This document shows positions 16,733-26,196 of a DNA stretch of 64,000 nucleotides, in pieces. The notes under the pieces are model-generated. The model was not told the origin of the DNA. It was given only the letters and a program-made list of their open reading frames with translations, and searched no databases. The position numbers and the translations under genes were made by a program. How positions within the stretch are numbered: position 1 is the first letter of the stretch; each line of letters begins with the position of its first letter. This stretch comes from JAPOXR01 sp964291445. Lineage in GTDB: Bacteria; Pseudomonadota; Alphaproteobacteria; Rhodobacterales; Rhodobacteraceae. The DNA is taken from NCBI GenBank assembly GCA_964291445.2, contig OZ219863.1, forward strand, positions 682,001 through 746,000. The letters are read 5' to 3'.

Positions 16733-19700
16733 ATGGCGATGTGGCGCCAGTGGATGCATCAAATGGAGCAGCAAATCGAAATCTACCATGGCACCTGGGT
16801 CCCGCGGCCCAATGCGGAATTCGACAATTCGGGCCGGTTCGTCTTCTGGGTCGAAACATCTGGACAGGATACCGGCAGGTCCAAACCCGGACTGCATCCG
16901 TCGCACCTTGCCAATTCCGGGCGGCTGAAGGACTTCCTTGCCTCCGACCTGAAACTCGGAGCGGCGACAATCGCCGTTGCCGAGCCCGAGCCGGCCGGTT
17001 TCTGCGCCACCATGCCGAGCGCCGATGGCAAGCCGTTGCCGAGCCTCGAGATGGCAATGCTGACTGGGGAATACCTGCCCGACCGGTTCGAATGGGATGA
17101 CTGGGACATTAACGGGATCGCCATCCGAAACCCGCTTGCCTTCCTTCGTGAACTGCAATTTCTGTCCGGTTTTTCCGGGGCCGGTGTCCATGTCGGCCAT
17201 GACCTGAACTTCTGGATCCGCTACGCGCAGCAGTTGCGCGCCCTGGTTCGTCAGCATCAATTCCTGCCGGTCATGAAGTGCCTTCACTCCGGGAAAGGCC
17301 GGTCGCAGCCCGTTTACGCAACGGGATGGGCCCCCGCCGACAATCTCTACGAACGCGGACTTCGCGACTTTGCCGACGCAATGCCGGCGGCATGCACCCT
17401 GGTCATGAATGCCCGGAACGGGCGCGCAAACGGCAAGGCACCGGTATCGGCCCTGGATCGAACGGAATTGCTGCGACAGTTTTCCGAACAGCAGGTTGAC
17501 AGGCTGGTCACCGGTACCCCTTTTACGCAAGCCTTTCTGAATCGGCTCGGGGACAGCTGGTTTGCATACACTTTGGAGCCTGGCCCGGCTGGCCGGGTCG
17601 GGGCGAACTTCAAACCTCCTCCGGGCCCCAGCGTTGCGGATGTCGTCCACTGGCACACTTGGCAGAAAAAGATCCTGGGCCAGGCGCGACGCTCCGGATT
17701 CTCGCTCGGATTTCGCCTGAGCCAGGAGGATCGCAGGGACGGTGATCGCTGGCATATCGGCTTCTTTGTATCCTGCAACGAGGATCCCTCACTCTCGGTG
17801 GATTTGTCGCAATGGTGGTCAATGTCCGAACGCAAGAAGGATGATTGGAAGGGTCGCTTTGGTCATGAATTCGAGCGTCATCTGCTGATCAGTCTCGGCC
17901 AGGCCGGGCGCATCTGTCCGCTGCTCTGGCGGGGCATGGAAACCGCCGAGCCCACCGGCGTCGATATTGACCTGAACACGGCATATGAATTCCTGAAGGA
18001 TGATGCGCTCGTGCTTGAAACGGCGGGTTACCGGATCGTCCTGCCAAGCTGGTGGACGCCCAAGGGACGCCGGCGGGCGCGATTGCGGATCAGGGCGAGC
18101 GGACAATCCGGTCAATCCGGTCAATCGGCATCATCCTCGGGGCTGCTGCGGCTGGAGTCGGTGGTCAATTACGATTACGCACTCTCTATCGACGGCGAAC
18201 CGGTCAGCGAAGACGAGTGGAAGGCATTGCTGGAAGCCAAGTCGCCACTCGTCAAGTACCGCGGCGAATGGATGGAGATCGACCACCAGAGAATGTCCGA
18301 GACGCTCGAATTGTGGCGAGGCCGGGATGCTGGCGTCGGCGTCGAATTCAGCCAGATGATCAAGGAAATGGCCGAGGCGGACCCGGATACCGAGGAGTTT
18401 GCCTTCGATGACGTGCTGGGCGGCATCGTCAAGGGGATCATGGATCTGACCAGCCTTGAGCCGCTGGACACCCCTGCCGGAATGCGCGGCGAGTTGCGAG
18501 CCTACCAGAAAACCGGGCTCGCGTGGCTGGCGCGCCAGGAACGGCTTGGCCTGAATCCGTGCCTGGCGGATGACATGGGGCTCGGCAAGACCATCCAGCT
18601 GATCGCATTGCTGCTGCACGAGAGGCAATACGGCGGCGCGACCGGGGATTCCGGAATTCAACCCACCCTGCTAGTCGCCCCGACTTCGGTGCTCAGCAAC
18701 TGGAAAAAGGAGGTCGGCAAGTTTGCGCCCGAGCTTGAGTGCCACGTTCACCACGGCCCCGGCCGGCCTCGCGACGATGCCGGTTTTGCCAAATCGGTCG
18801 CCGGCTGCGACCTGGTCGTGACCTCGTTCAACCTGGCCCGCTCGGACAGGAAAACACTGAAGGGACTGGCCTGGCGTCGGATTGTCGTGGACGAGGCGCA
18901 AAACATCAAGAATCCAAAATCGGCGCAGGCCAGGGCGATCTTCGAGCTTCCCGCCACCAGCCGCATTGCCATGACCGGAACGCCGATCGAGAACAGGCTG
19001 ATGGACATGTGGTCCCTGTTCCGGTTCCTGAATCCGGGCTACCTGGGCACGGCGGCGCAGTTCAGGCGCGCCTATGAACTGCCGATTCAACGAGATAACG
19101 ACCACGTCCGCACTCGCCAATTGCAGCAGCTGGTCCAGCCTTTCATCCTCCGTCGCCTGAAGACCGACAAGTCGATCATCGATGACCTGCCGGACAAGGT
19201 CGAACAGAAGATCTACTGCAACCTCACCAGGGAACAGGCATCGCTCTACCAGGCGGTGGTCACGGATGTGGAGGAAAAGATCGAGGAGGCCGACGGGATG
19301 GCCCGGCGAGGACTGATACTCTCGACGCTGATGAAGCTGAAGCAGGTCTGCAACCACCCGGCGCAATTCCTGCAGGATGGAAGCGCCTTCTACGAGAGCC
19401 GTTCGCACAAGCTGACCCGCCTGAATGAAATGATCGAGGAAGCTCTGCTGGAATCGGACAGCCTGCTCGTTTTCACGCAGTTCACCGAAATCGGCGAGCG
19501 GCTGGTGGACCAGCTTCGGGAACGGCATTCATGCCCCGTGCATTACCTGCATGGTGGCACCAGCAGGAAGCGCCGGGAGCAGATGATCGACAGTTTCCAG
19601 GATCCGGACTCGCCCTCCGGGATCTTCGTTCTGTCATTGCGGGCGGGCGGAGTCGGAATCACGCTCACCCGGGCAAACCATGTCTTCCATTTTGACCGCT

Positions 19701-19948
19701 GGTGGAATCCGGCGGTCGAAAACCAGGCCACGGACCGCGCCTACCGGATCGGCCAGCAGAAGACGGTGTTCGCACACAAGATGGTGACGCTGGGAACGCT
19801 CGAGGAGCGCATCGACGACATGATCGAATCCAAGAAGGCGCTTGCCGAGAACATCGTCGGCCCCGACGAGAACTGGCTGACGGAAATGGACAACGATTCC
19901 TTCCGGCAGCTGATTGCATTGAACCGCCAAAGCATCATGGAGGCTTGA
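16733..19948 (+). CDS. SNF2-family DEAD/DEAH helicase with SNF2-associated N-terminal region
   Basis: This protein of about 1,070 residues has an N-terminal region beginning IEIYHGTWVPRPNAEF, typical of bacterial SNF2 proteins that carry an SNF2_assoc domain. The ATPase core follows, with DDMGLGKTIQLIALLLHE (Walker A, about residue 612), DEAQNIKNPKSAQARAIF (motif II) and MTGTPIENRLMDMWSL (motif III). The second RecA lobe contains HYLHGGTSRKRREQMIDSFQ and the motif VI segment ENQATDRAYRIGQ. The start is uncertain: ATGs at 16733, 16754 and 16763 all precede the conserved part and none has a good Shine-Dalgarno. The next gene, a SWIM-finger protein, follows after 2 bp. The pair probably remodels nucleoprotein in DNA repair, transcription or defence. 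Confidence 0.9.
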   Translation: MAMWRQWMHQMEQQIEIYHGTWVPRPNAEFDNSGRFVFWVETSGQDTGRSKPGLHPSHLANSGRLKDFLASDLKLGAATIAVAEPEPAGFCATMPSADGKPLPSLEMAMLTGEYLPDRFEWDDWDINGIAIRNPLAFLRELQFLSGFSGAGVHVGHDLNFWIRYAQQLRALVRQHQFLPVMKCLHSGKGRSQPVYATGWAPADNLYERGLRDFADAMPAACTLVMNARNGRANGKAPVSALDRTELLRQFSEQQVDRLVTGTPFTQAFLNRLGDSWFAYTLEPGPAGRVGANFKPPPGPSVADVVHWHTWQKKILGQARRSGFSLGFRLSQEDRRDGDRWHIGFFVSCNEDPSLSVDLSQWWSMSERKKDDWKGRFGHEFERHLLISLGQAGRICPLLWRGMETAEPTGVDIDLNTAYEFLKDDALVLETAGYRIVLPSWWTPKGRRRARLRIRASGQSGQSGQSASSSGLLRLESVVNYDYALSIDGEPVSEDEWKALLEAKSPLVKYRGEWMEIDHQRMSETLELWRGRDAGVGVEFSQMIKEMAEADPDTEEFAFDDVLGGIVKGIMDLTSLEPLDTPAGMRGELRAYQKTGLAWLARQERLGLNPCLADDMGLGKTIQLIALLLHERQYGGATGDSGIQPTLLVAPTSVLSNWKKEVGKFAPELECHVHHGPGRPRDDAGFAKSVAGCDLVVTSFNLARSDRKTLKGLAWRRIVVDEAQNIKNPKSAQARAIFELPATSRIAMTGTPIENRLMDMWSLFRFLNPGYLGTAAQFRRAYELPIQRDNDHVRTRQLQQLVQPFILRRLKTDKSIIDDLPDKVEQKIYCNLTREQASLYQAVVTDVEEKIEEADGMARRGLILSTLMKLKQVCNHPAQFLQDGSAFYESRSHKLTRLNEMIEEALLESDSLLVFTQFTEIGERLVDQLRERHSCPVHYLHGGTSRKRREQMIDSFQDPDSPSGIFVLSLRAGGVGITLTRANHVFHFDRWWNPAVENQATDRAYRIGQQKTVFAHKMVTLGTLEERIDDMIESKKALAENIVGPDENWLTEMDNDSFRQLIALNRQSIMEA

Positions 19949-19950
19949 TC

Positions 19951-20787
19951 ATGGCCAGGATGACCCGGACCTGGTGGGGCGAAATCTTCCTCGAAGTCCT
20001 CGCAATGAGCATGGATGAGGGTCGGCTCAGGCGGGGCCGGGCGTATTCCGGGCCGAGACGGCTGCTGAAGTTCGACATCAGGAAAGGTGTGGCCAGGGCC
20101 ACGCTGCGGGGCAACATCAATCACTATTTTGGCGTCTACGAGGAGCCTCGATACAAGGCGACCGTCAAGCTGCGACAGTTCACGGCAGCTGACTGGGACC
20201 GGATATCGGAAAGGATCTCCAGCAATGCAGCCTGCCTGTCCCAACTGCTCATGAACGAAATGCCGACCGCGATCGAGGACGCGGTTTCGGGGACCGGCAA
20301 GACCCTGCTGCCGCGATCACGGGACGATCTCGTCAGCAAGTGCTCGTGCCCGGACTGGGCCTCGCCCTGCAAGCATGTTGCCGGCGTCTACTACAAGATC
20401 GCATCGTTGCTGGACCGCGATCCAATGCTGCTGTTCGAGATGCGCGGGCTCGAATTTTCGACGTTCCGCGACAAGCTCGCAGCATCGCCTCTGGGGCAGG
20501 CGCTCATCGACGAGCAGGCCGGCGAGGATGGGCCAATTGATCTTCCTGCCACCCGCTACACCGAGCCCCGACGAATTCCTGCCGCAGGAATTGACGCCAA
20601 ATCGTACTGGATGGGCGAACACCCACTGCCATCGGTAAATGCCGTTGCCGGGCCGCCGCCGACGCCGGCCGTGTTGGCCAAGAAGGGTGGCGACCACCCG
20701 GGGTTCTGGCATTTGGACCAGTCCTTTGTAGGCGTCATGGAAGACATCCATGATCGTGTAATCCAGAAGAATCGCTCGTCCCTGTAG
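19951..20787 (+). CDS. SWIM zinc-finger protein, SNF2 partner
   Basis: This 278-residue protein contains a SWIM finger, CSCPDWASPCKHVAGVYY (C-x-C ... C-x-H), near residues 130-148. It starts at the ATG at 19951 with GGAGG about 7 nt upstream, 2 bp after the SNF2 stop. SWIM proteins adjacent to SNF2 helicases are a recurrent bacterial pair and are thought to bind DNA or protein for the helicase. The C-terminal 100 residues are Pro-rich and low complexity. Confidence 0.85.
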   Translation: MARMTRTWWGEIFLEVLAMSMDEGRLRRGRAYSGPRRLLKFDIRKGVARATLRGNINHYFGVYEEPRYKATVKLRQFTAADWDRISERISSNAACLSQLLMNEMPTAIEDAVSGTGKTLLPRSRDDLVSKCSCPDWASPCKHVAGVYYKIASLLDRDPMLLFEMRGLEFSTFRDKLAASPLGQALIDEQAGEDGPIDLPATRYTEPRRIPAAGIDAKSYWMGEHPLPSVNAVAGPPPTPAVLAKKGGDHPGFWHLDQSFVGVMEDIHDRVIQKNRSSL

Positions 20788-21614
20788 ACACCGTGAGCTG
20801 CGCCCGAATGGCCGCTTGCGGCTGATCCGGCCGCCAGGCTTCACGGATGGTGGACAGCCGACTCCCCTGGAGCCCGTTTCACGAATGCAGCCACCCGGTT
20901 TCACCCACGGTAGCCAATTGTTTTCGCAAGGTAGCCACCCCTCGAGCCGAAAGACATTGTCGTGATCCAGGATTCCGGTCCGCTTCCCGGAATTGATGAT
21001 CAATCCGGGGCGGACACTTGGTGCAGCACCTTGCCGAAGAGACGGTGAGGGCAGGAGTTCGGCTTCTCGAAGGGGGCGAAATCGAAGCTCTTCATGCAGA
21101 TGCGGCAGGCATATCAGTCCAAGCTGCCGGCTGTGGCTGTGGCAATCTTTTTTGGGACCACGGTGGGTCATGATGACCAGACCACACCCTTTGACGGCTG
21201 AGGAACGCTCTTGAGCGTCAACGGCGGCTGTGAGTTCGAACAGACAGAGGGGAGACACGTGTCCTGTCGTTCATGGGCGGTTTGAAGGGCACGGTGTGGG
21301 TCATGAGCTTCGAAGACCCTGCGTGTCGGCCGGAAGCGCCTGACAGCCCTCATACGGATGCCAGCACGTTTACGACACGAATCAGCTGTATTCGCCTGGC
21401 GTGATGCAATCTGAAGGTGCCAGCATGATCGACGAGGATTACCCGCGGTTATTGTGGTCATGAACTTTGTCACCGATGACCTTCCAGGCATTGCGCAGGT
21501 CGAATTCATAATGACCTATGGATGTGGAGAGGCTGTCTAGCGCCATGCGCTCGGTCACATGGGCCAGCAATCACAACATTGACTGAACCGGCACCTATCC
21601 CTATTCTTGAAAAC
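20788..21614. other. Long non-coding stretch with degraded repeats
   Basis: About 830 bp without a credible gene. The left part (20837-20940) holds four imperfect copies of a roughly 25-bp unit around TTTCACnnnnGnnnGCCA. The rest has only shadow frames broken by stops. Confidence 0.5.
20837..20940. repeat. Four imperfect short direct repeats, possible IS21-type end
   Basis: Units near 20837, 20875, 20897 and 20918 share a core of the form (G)TTTCAC/CG, a variable 5-7 bases, then G(C/T)AGCCA. Several spaced copies of a transposase-binding site at one end is the usual design of IS21-family ends, but no istA/istB coding sequence is visible, so this may be a solo remnant. Confidence 0.3.
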
Positions 21615-21842
21615 ATGATTGGCGCGCCCGACAATCACGAACTGGACAAGCGGCTCGCCGTCCTGGAGGAACGCATGAACACCATGCAGGCACATTTGAA
21701 GGCCAGCGAGGAGCGGCTGAACGGCACCCTGGAGCGGATTGAAGCATCCAACGCCAATTTGAAAGTCTGGGTCACGGCCACCGCCATCGCTCTCGGCGGC
21801 CTGTTGTTCGCCGCCTTGCGGCTGTGGCCGCCCTCGGGCTGA
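21615..21842 (+). CDS. Small coiled-coil/transmembrane protein
   Basis: This 75-residue protein starts at the ATG at 21615. Residues 8-45 form an amphipathic coiled coil (ELDKRLAVLEERMNTMQAHL and onward) and residues 48-70 form one transmembrane helix (VWVTATAIALGGLLFAAL). The layout resembles small haemolysin-XhlA-like or membrane-anchor proteins. No specific function can be given. Confidence 0.6.
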   Translation: MIGAPDNHELDKRLAVLEERMNTMQAHLKASEERLNGTLERIEASNANLKVWVTATAIALGGLLFAALRLWPPSG

Positions 21843-21898
21843 CCGCGGCAACCGAGCCGCCGCCCCCCCCTGGCAGGACACGGAAGCTGGCGGAAGCA

Positions 21899-22177
21899 AT
21901 GTCGAATCCCGACATTCTGCTGTGGGTTCTGCTTGCGATCAACACCATGGCATACCGCTACGTTGGCCGGAGCGTGATATCGCAACCGGTGCATAATCGT
22001 CCGAGATGGGCTTGGAGCCCTGCCGCAGTGGTCGCAGCTGGAATTCTGCCTCCCGTGGCGTTTGCCGCCTTGATCATTGCCGGGTTCCTTGCGGGCGACT
22101 CCGGCTGGGGCATCCTGGTGGCGTCCATTGCCACTTTCGTGGTTTTTGCAGTTCGTCCTGATCGCGGACTGATTTAG
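21899..22177 (+). CDS. Small membrane protein, function unknown
   Basis: This 92-residue protein starts at the ATG at 21899, with GGCGGAAG just upstream. It has a short hydrophobic segment at the N terminus (ILLWVLLAINTMAY) and two further membrane segments (VVAAGILPPVAFAALIIAGF and ILVASIATFVVFAV). It lies 56 bp after the coiled-coil protein gene, so the two may form an operon. I recognise no family. Confidence 0.5.
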   Translation: MSNPDILLWVLLAINTMAYRYVGRSVISQPVHNRPRWAWSPAAVVAAGILPPVAFAALIIAGFLAGDSGWGILVASIATFVVFAVRPDRGLI

Positions 22178-22653
22178 GCGGCCACCCGACCAAGCCTGCC
22201 TGAAGGCAACAGACAGCAGGGGGCTGGCACCAGGGATCGCCCGCCACCGGCGATTGTTCACGCCATGTCTTGGCCGCACAGCGCAGGAAGCCCCTTCCCG
22301 TGACCTCGTTACCCCCGCTGAAACAGCCTGAATCCGGGTCGTTTTCGGGGCTCTGCGGCGGGAACCAGTCCGGCCGACCCCTGATCAACTGCCTGTCAAT
22401 CCAGCCGGACCGGTCCGCGCTGCATCATGCGCTTCTGGATGGTCGGCAGATCATGGTCCGATGTTGAAAAACCGGCACAATGGCGGGTTGGATGGCAGGC
22501 AGAAGCCCCATCAGGCATCAATTGGCACCATCAAGACTCCTGGATGGTTTTGAGTGCAAATCTTGGCTGGCGTGATTCGTGGTCGGGTTTATGATACCTT
22601 GCAGGTCACCCTGACAGGACCGAGATTCAACCGCTGGCAGAGGGAGCAGATTG
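22178..22653. other. Intergenic region upstream of the acyl-CoA ligase
   Basis: About 475 bp with no credible gene. A ribosome-binding site (AGGGAG, 22641-22646) for the next gene is the only feature I can name. Confidence 0.5.
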
Positions 22654-24546
22654 ATGGCACTGGCAACCCTGGAGGACAAGAACAGGATCGAATCCGAACT
22701 GGGCTGGGACCAGCGAAAACCTGCCGACACGCTCTACCAGCTGCTTGATGATGTCCGGAAACGGTGCGGTGACCGGAATGCCCTGTCCTTTCAGCTGCTT
22801 TCCGAGCCGAACTCGAAATCGGAGACCCTGACCTGGTCGGAGATGCACGACAGGGTCGTCCAGGCTGCAAACCTGTTTCGCTCCCTCGGCATTGGCGAGA
22901 ATGACGTCGTTGCACTGCTATTGCCGAATTCGACCGAGACCGCCATCGCCCTGTTGGCGGCGGAAATCGCCGGGATTGCCTGTCCGATCAATCCGCTGAT
23001 CGGGGCCGACCAGATCGCCCGCATCCTGCAAGCGTCGAATGCCCGGGTGCTGGTGGCACTGAAGCCGTTTCCCAAGACCGATTTGGCGCAACTGGCCAGC
23101 GAGGCCGCCAACCAGTGTCCCGAGATTCGCCATGTCCTCGAAATCGACCTCGGGCGGCATCTTGCGCCCCCGAAATCCTGGATCATTCCGCTGGTTCGGC
23201 CGAAATCGCCTCCCTACCGTTCGGCAGCCGTACAGGATTTCAACCAGGCGATTGCCAGGCAGCGATCCGACGGTCTGGATTTTGAAGATTCGGGGCCGGA
23301 CCGGGTCGGCGCAATGTTCCATACCGGCGGCACCACCGGCATGCCCAAGCTCACCCGGCATCGTTACGGCGGCATGATCTACAATGGCTGGGTCAGCGCC
23401 GTGGTCGGATTGTCTTCAGAGGATGTGATTGCCTGCCCGCTGCCGCTGTTCCACGTCTTTGCCGCCTACCCGCTGCTGATGTCCGCCGTCGCCAGCGGTT
23501 GCCACATCGTCCTGCCGACCCCGGCCGGATATCGCGGCGATGGTGTGTTCGACAATTTCTGGAAACTCGTCGAGCGCTGGAAGATCACCTTCATTGCCAT
23601 GGTGCCCACGGCGGCGGCGGCGCTGATGCAGCGGCCGGTCAATGCCGACATATCGTCCCTGAAACGGGCATTCTGCGGCTCGGCACCGATGCCGCTTGAG
23701 CTGTACAGGCGATTCGAGTCGACGGCCGGGGTCGAGATTCTTGAAGGCTACGGCCTGACCGAAATCACCTGCATCGCCTCGGTCAACCCAATGGAAGGCG
23801 AGCGAAAGGTCGGTTCGGTCGGGATTCCCATTCCATATACCGACATCCGTATCCTCGATTGCGACGAGTCCGGGCAGGTCCTTCGCGAGTTCCCGACCGG
23901 CGAGGTGGGCGAGATCTGCATTTCCTCGCCCGGGGTCTGGCCAGGAAACACCTATACCGACCCCGACCGGAATACCGGGCTGATCGCTGACGGCAAGTGG
24001 TTGCGAACCGGCGATCTCGGCAGGATTGACGATGATGGCTATTTGTGGATCACCGGCCGCGCCAAGGACTTGATCATCAGGGGAGGACACAATGTCGATC
24101 CGGCAATACTCGAGGAGGCAATGGCCGAACATGGCGCTGTGGCCTTCGCCGGCGCGGTTGGACAGCCGGACCCTCGTCTCGGCGAGCTTCCCTGCATCTA
24201 TGTCGAGCTGACCGATGGCAGCACCGCGTCCGACCAGGAACTCCTGGATTTCGCCACCGCCCATATCGCCGACCGGCTGGCGGTTCCGGCCCATGTCGAG
24301 GTGATGGATTCACTACCCAAGACCGCGGTCGGCAAGGTGTTCAAACCGTCCCTGCGCAAGCGGGCAATCAATCGGGTCCTGACCGCCCGACTGCTCGACG
24401 AGGGCGGGATTGCCGTGCTGACCGATATCATCGAGGATCCGGCCAGGGGGCTGGTGGTCCGGCTTGAGGCGCCGCCGGACGCCGATCGCGACCGGATCAG
24501 TGAGGTCGTGAACCAGTATACGGTCCAGTGGGAATTCGAGAACTGA
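22654..24546 (+). CDS. Acyl-CoA synthetase (AMP-forming)
   Basis: This 630-residue enzyme of the ANL superfamily adenylates a carboxylic acid and transfers it to CoA. Motifs in order: FHTGGTTGMPKLTRHRYGGM (phosphate loop, about residue 225), FCGSAPMPLELYRRF, EGYGLTEITCIAS, and WLRTGDLGRIDDDGYLWITG with the hinge RAKDLIIRGGHNV. The catalytic Lys lies in PKTAVGKVFKP near the C terminus. The length is somewhat above the usual 540-560, with extra residues at both ends. I start at 22654 (AGGGAG 8 nt upstream). The substrate is unknown; a fatty, aromatic or dicarboxylic acid is possible. Confidence 0.88.
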   Translation: MALATLEDKNRIESELGWDQRKPADTLYQLLDDVRKRCGDRNALSFQLLSEPNSKSETLTWSEMHDRVVQAANLFRSLGIGENDVVALLLPNSTETAIALLAAEIAGIACPINPLIGADQIARILQASNARVLVALKPFPKTDLAQLASEAANQCPEIRHVLEIDLGRHLAPPKSWIIPLVRPKSPPYRSAAVQDFNQAIARQRSDGLDFEDSGPDRVGAMFHTGGTTGMPKLTRHRYGGMIYNGWVSAVVGLSSEDVIACPLPLFHVFAAYPLLMSAVASGCHIVLPTPAGYRGDGVFDNFWKLVERWKITFIAMVPTAAAALMQRPVNADISSLKRAFCGSAPMPLELYRRFESTAGVEILEGYGLTEITCIASVNPMEGERKVGSVGIPIPYTDIRILDCDESGQVLREFPTGEVGEICISSPGVWPGNTYTDPDRNTGLIADGKWLRTGDLGRIDDDGYLWITGRAKDLIIRGGHNVDPAILEEAMAEHGAVAFAGAVGQPDPRLGELPCIYVELTDGSTASDQELLDFATAHIADRLAVPAHVEVMDSLPKTAVGKVFKPSLRKRAINRVLTARLLDEGGIAVLTDIIEDPARGLVVRLEAPPDADRDRISEVVNQYTVQWEFEN

Positions 24547-24577
24547 CTGGAGGCTGACCCCGGCCCGGCCTGGCAAA

Positions 24578-24652
24578 TGGTGCCGCAGGGGAGGATTGAA
24601 CTCCCGACCTCACCCTTACCAAGGGTGCGCTCTGCCACTGAGCTACTGCGGC
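24578..24652 (-). tRNA. tRNA-Thr (anticodon GGT)
   Basis: On the minus strand, acceptor GCCGCAG (24652-24646) pairs with CTGCGGC (24588-24582), followed by A and an encoded CCA. The D arm is GCTC...GAGC, the anticodon loop TTGGTAA gives GGT, and the T arm contains GTTCAAT. Decodes ACC/ACU threonine codons. Confidence 0.95.
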
Positions 24653-24783
24653 GATGGGATGAAGTCTCCTATTGGCGAAACCGATGGGTGGCAAGCAACT
24701 TCTCGGCGCGCAGCCATCCCCGCCCCGACGTGATGGACAATCCGCTTCTGGACGCGTTTCGACCGATGCAATAACAGGCTGGC

Positions 24784-24933
24784 ATGGCAGGATCGAAGGA
24801 CACCGGCAGGAAAAAGCGCCCGGCAGCTGCCGCCGAACGGGCCGAGCGGCTGAAGGCCGCCCTTCGGCTCAATCTGAAGAAGCGAAAATCGCAAACGGCA
24901 AGGCCGTCGCGCAATCGGAAGGACGACAGCTGA
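24784..24933 (+). CDS. Small highly basic conserved protein upstream of murA
   Basis: This is a 49-residue ORF: ATG at 24784, TGA at 24931-24933, directly abutting the murA start. The product is Lys/Arg/Ala-rich (MAGSKDTGRKKRPAAAAERA then ERLKAALRLNLKKRKSQT). That composition and the zero-base spacing to murA make it a real gene rather than chance. I recall short basic ORFs in this position in other alphaproteobacteria, but no function is known to me; nucleic-acid or ribosome binding would be a guess. Confidence 0.7.
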   Translation: MAGSKDTGRKKRPAAAAERAERLKAALRLNLKKRKSQTARPSRNRKDDS

Positions 24934-26196
24934 ATGGATTGCATCGAGATTACGGGCGGTTTGCCACTGTCTGGGCGGATTGCGGTGGCCGGGGCCAAGA
25001 ATGCCTGCCTGGCCTTGATGCCGGCGGCGATGCTGTCGCAGGAACCGGTCATTCTTCACAACGCGCCACGCCTGACCGATATCGCCACCATGTCCAACCT
25101 GTTACGGACGCTGGGAGTCGAGGTCGACATGCCTGGAGGCAGCACCATCAGCCTGCATGCCCGCGGCAATCTCGGCTGGCTTGCCGAATACGACATCGTG
25201 CGCAAGATGCGGGCCTCGATTCTGGTGCTCGGACCACTTCTCGCCCGCGAGGGTCGAGCCACCGTCTCGCTTCCCGGCGGCTGCGCGATCGGTGCAAGAC
25301 CGATCGACCTGCATCTTGACGTGCTGAGGAAAATGGGGGCTGACCTGGAATTGCGCCAGGGATACGTCCATGCCGCGGCACCTCGGGGATTGCATGGCAC
25401 GATCATGGAGTTCCCGACGGTGTCGGTCGGCGCCACCGAAAACGCCATGATGGCCGCCACGCTGGCAAACGGGGTGACCGAACTCAGGAATGCTGCCCGC
25501 GAGCCCGAAATCGCCGATCTGGCCGCGTGTCTGACCGGTATGGGCGCCCGCATCGAGGGTGCCGGCACCAACACTGTCCGGATCGAGGGCGTCTCGTCGC
25601 TCGTCGGCACCACCCATTCAGTGATTCCGGACCGGATCGAGATCGGCACCTACATGCTGGCGGCGGCAATCACCGGCGGCGAGATCACGCTTGACGGCGC
25701 ACGGCGCGACCTGATCACCACCTTTGCCGACACCCTCGAGACGGCCGGGGTGATCATCGAGGAGGAAGATGGCCTGCTCCGGACCCGGCTGGATGGGAGG
25801 CGGCTGCGGGCCATCGATGTGGCGACTGCGCCCTATCCCGGCTTCCCGACCGATTTGCAGGCACAGCTGATGGCCGCCCTGACAGTTGCTGACGGCACCA
25901 GCATTCTCGAGGAACGTATTTTCGAGAACCGGTTCATGCATGCCTCGGAACTCGGTCGCATGGGTGCCGACATCCGGATCAGCGGCCGGTCGGCAACCGT
26001 TACCGGGGTGTCCGGGCTCAAGGGTGCGCCGGTCATGGCCACCGATCTGCGGGCATCGGTGTCGCTGGTACTGGCCGGCCTGGCCGCCGCCGGCAAAACC
26101 ACGATCAACCGGGTCTACCATCTCGACCGGGGATACGAACAGGTGGAGCAGAAACTCTCGGCCTGCGGTGCCAGGATCAGGCGGATCAGCCAATGA
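24934..26196 (+). CDS. murA: UDP-N-acetylglucosamine 1-carboxyvinyltransferase
   Basis: MurA transfers enolpyruvate from PEP to UDP-GlcNAc, the first committed step of peptidoglycan synthesis, in the cytoplasm. The length (420 residues) is typical. Lys22-Asn23 lie in AGAKNACLALMPA. The catalytic-loop Cys, the fosfomycin target, lies in VSLPGGCAIGARPIDLH near residue 117. RADLR-type residues are seen in ATDLRASVSLVLAGLAA near the C terminus. It overlaps the next gene by ATGA and heads the murA-hisD cluster. Confidence 0.97.
   Translation: MDCIEITGGLPLSGRIAVAGAKNACLALMPAAMLSQEPVILHNAPRLTDIATMSNLLRTLGVEVDMPGGSTISLHARGNLGWLAEYDIVRKMRASILVLGPLLAREGRATVSLPGGCAIGARPIDLHLDVLRKMGADLELRQGYVHAAAPRGLHGTIMEFPTVSVGATENAMMAATLANGVTELRNAAREPEIADLAACLTGMGARIEGAGTNTVRIEGVSSLVGTTHSVIPDRIEIGTYMLAAAITGGEITLDGARRDLITTFADTLETAGVIIEEEDGLLRTRLDGRRLRAIDVATAPYPGFPTDLQAQLMAALTVADGTSILEERIFENRFMHASELGRMGADIRISGRSATVTGVSGLKGAPVMATDLRASVSLVLAGLAAAGKTTINRVYHLDRGYEQVEQKLSACGARIRRISQ

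Noticed and set aside
21168..21509. A 113-codon minus-strand frame in the 20.8-21.6 kb gap
   Set aside because: No ribosome-binding site, no domain, and Arg/Ser/His-rich composition typical of a shadow frame.
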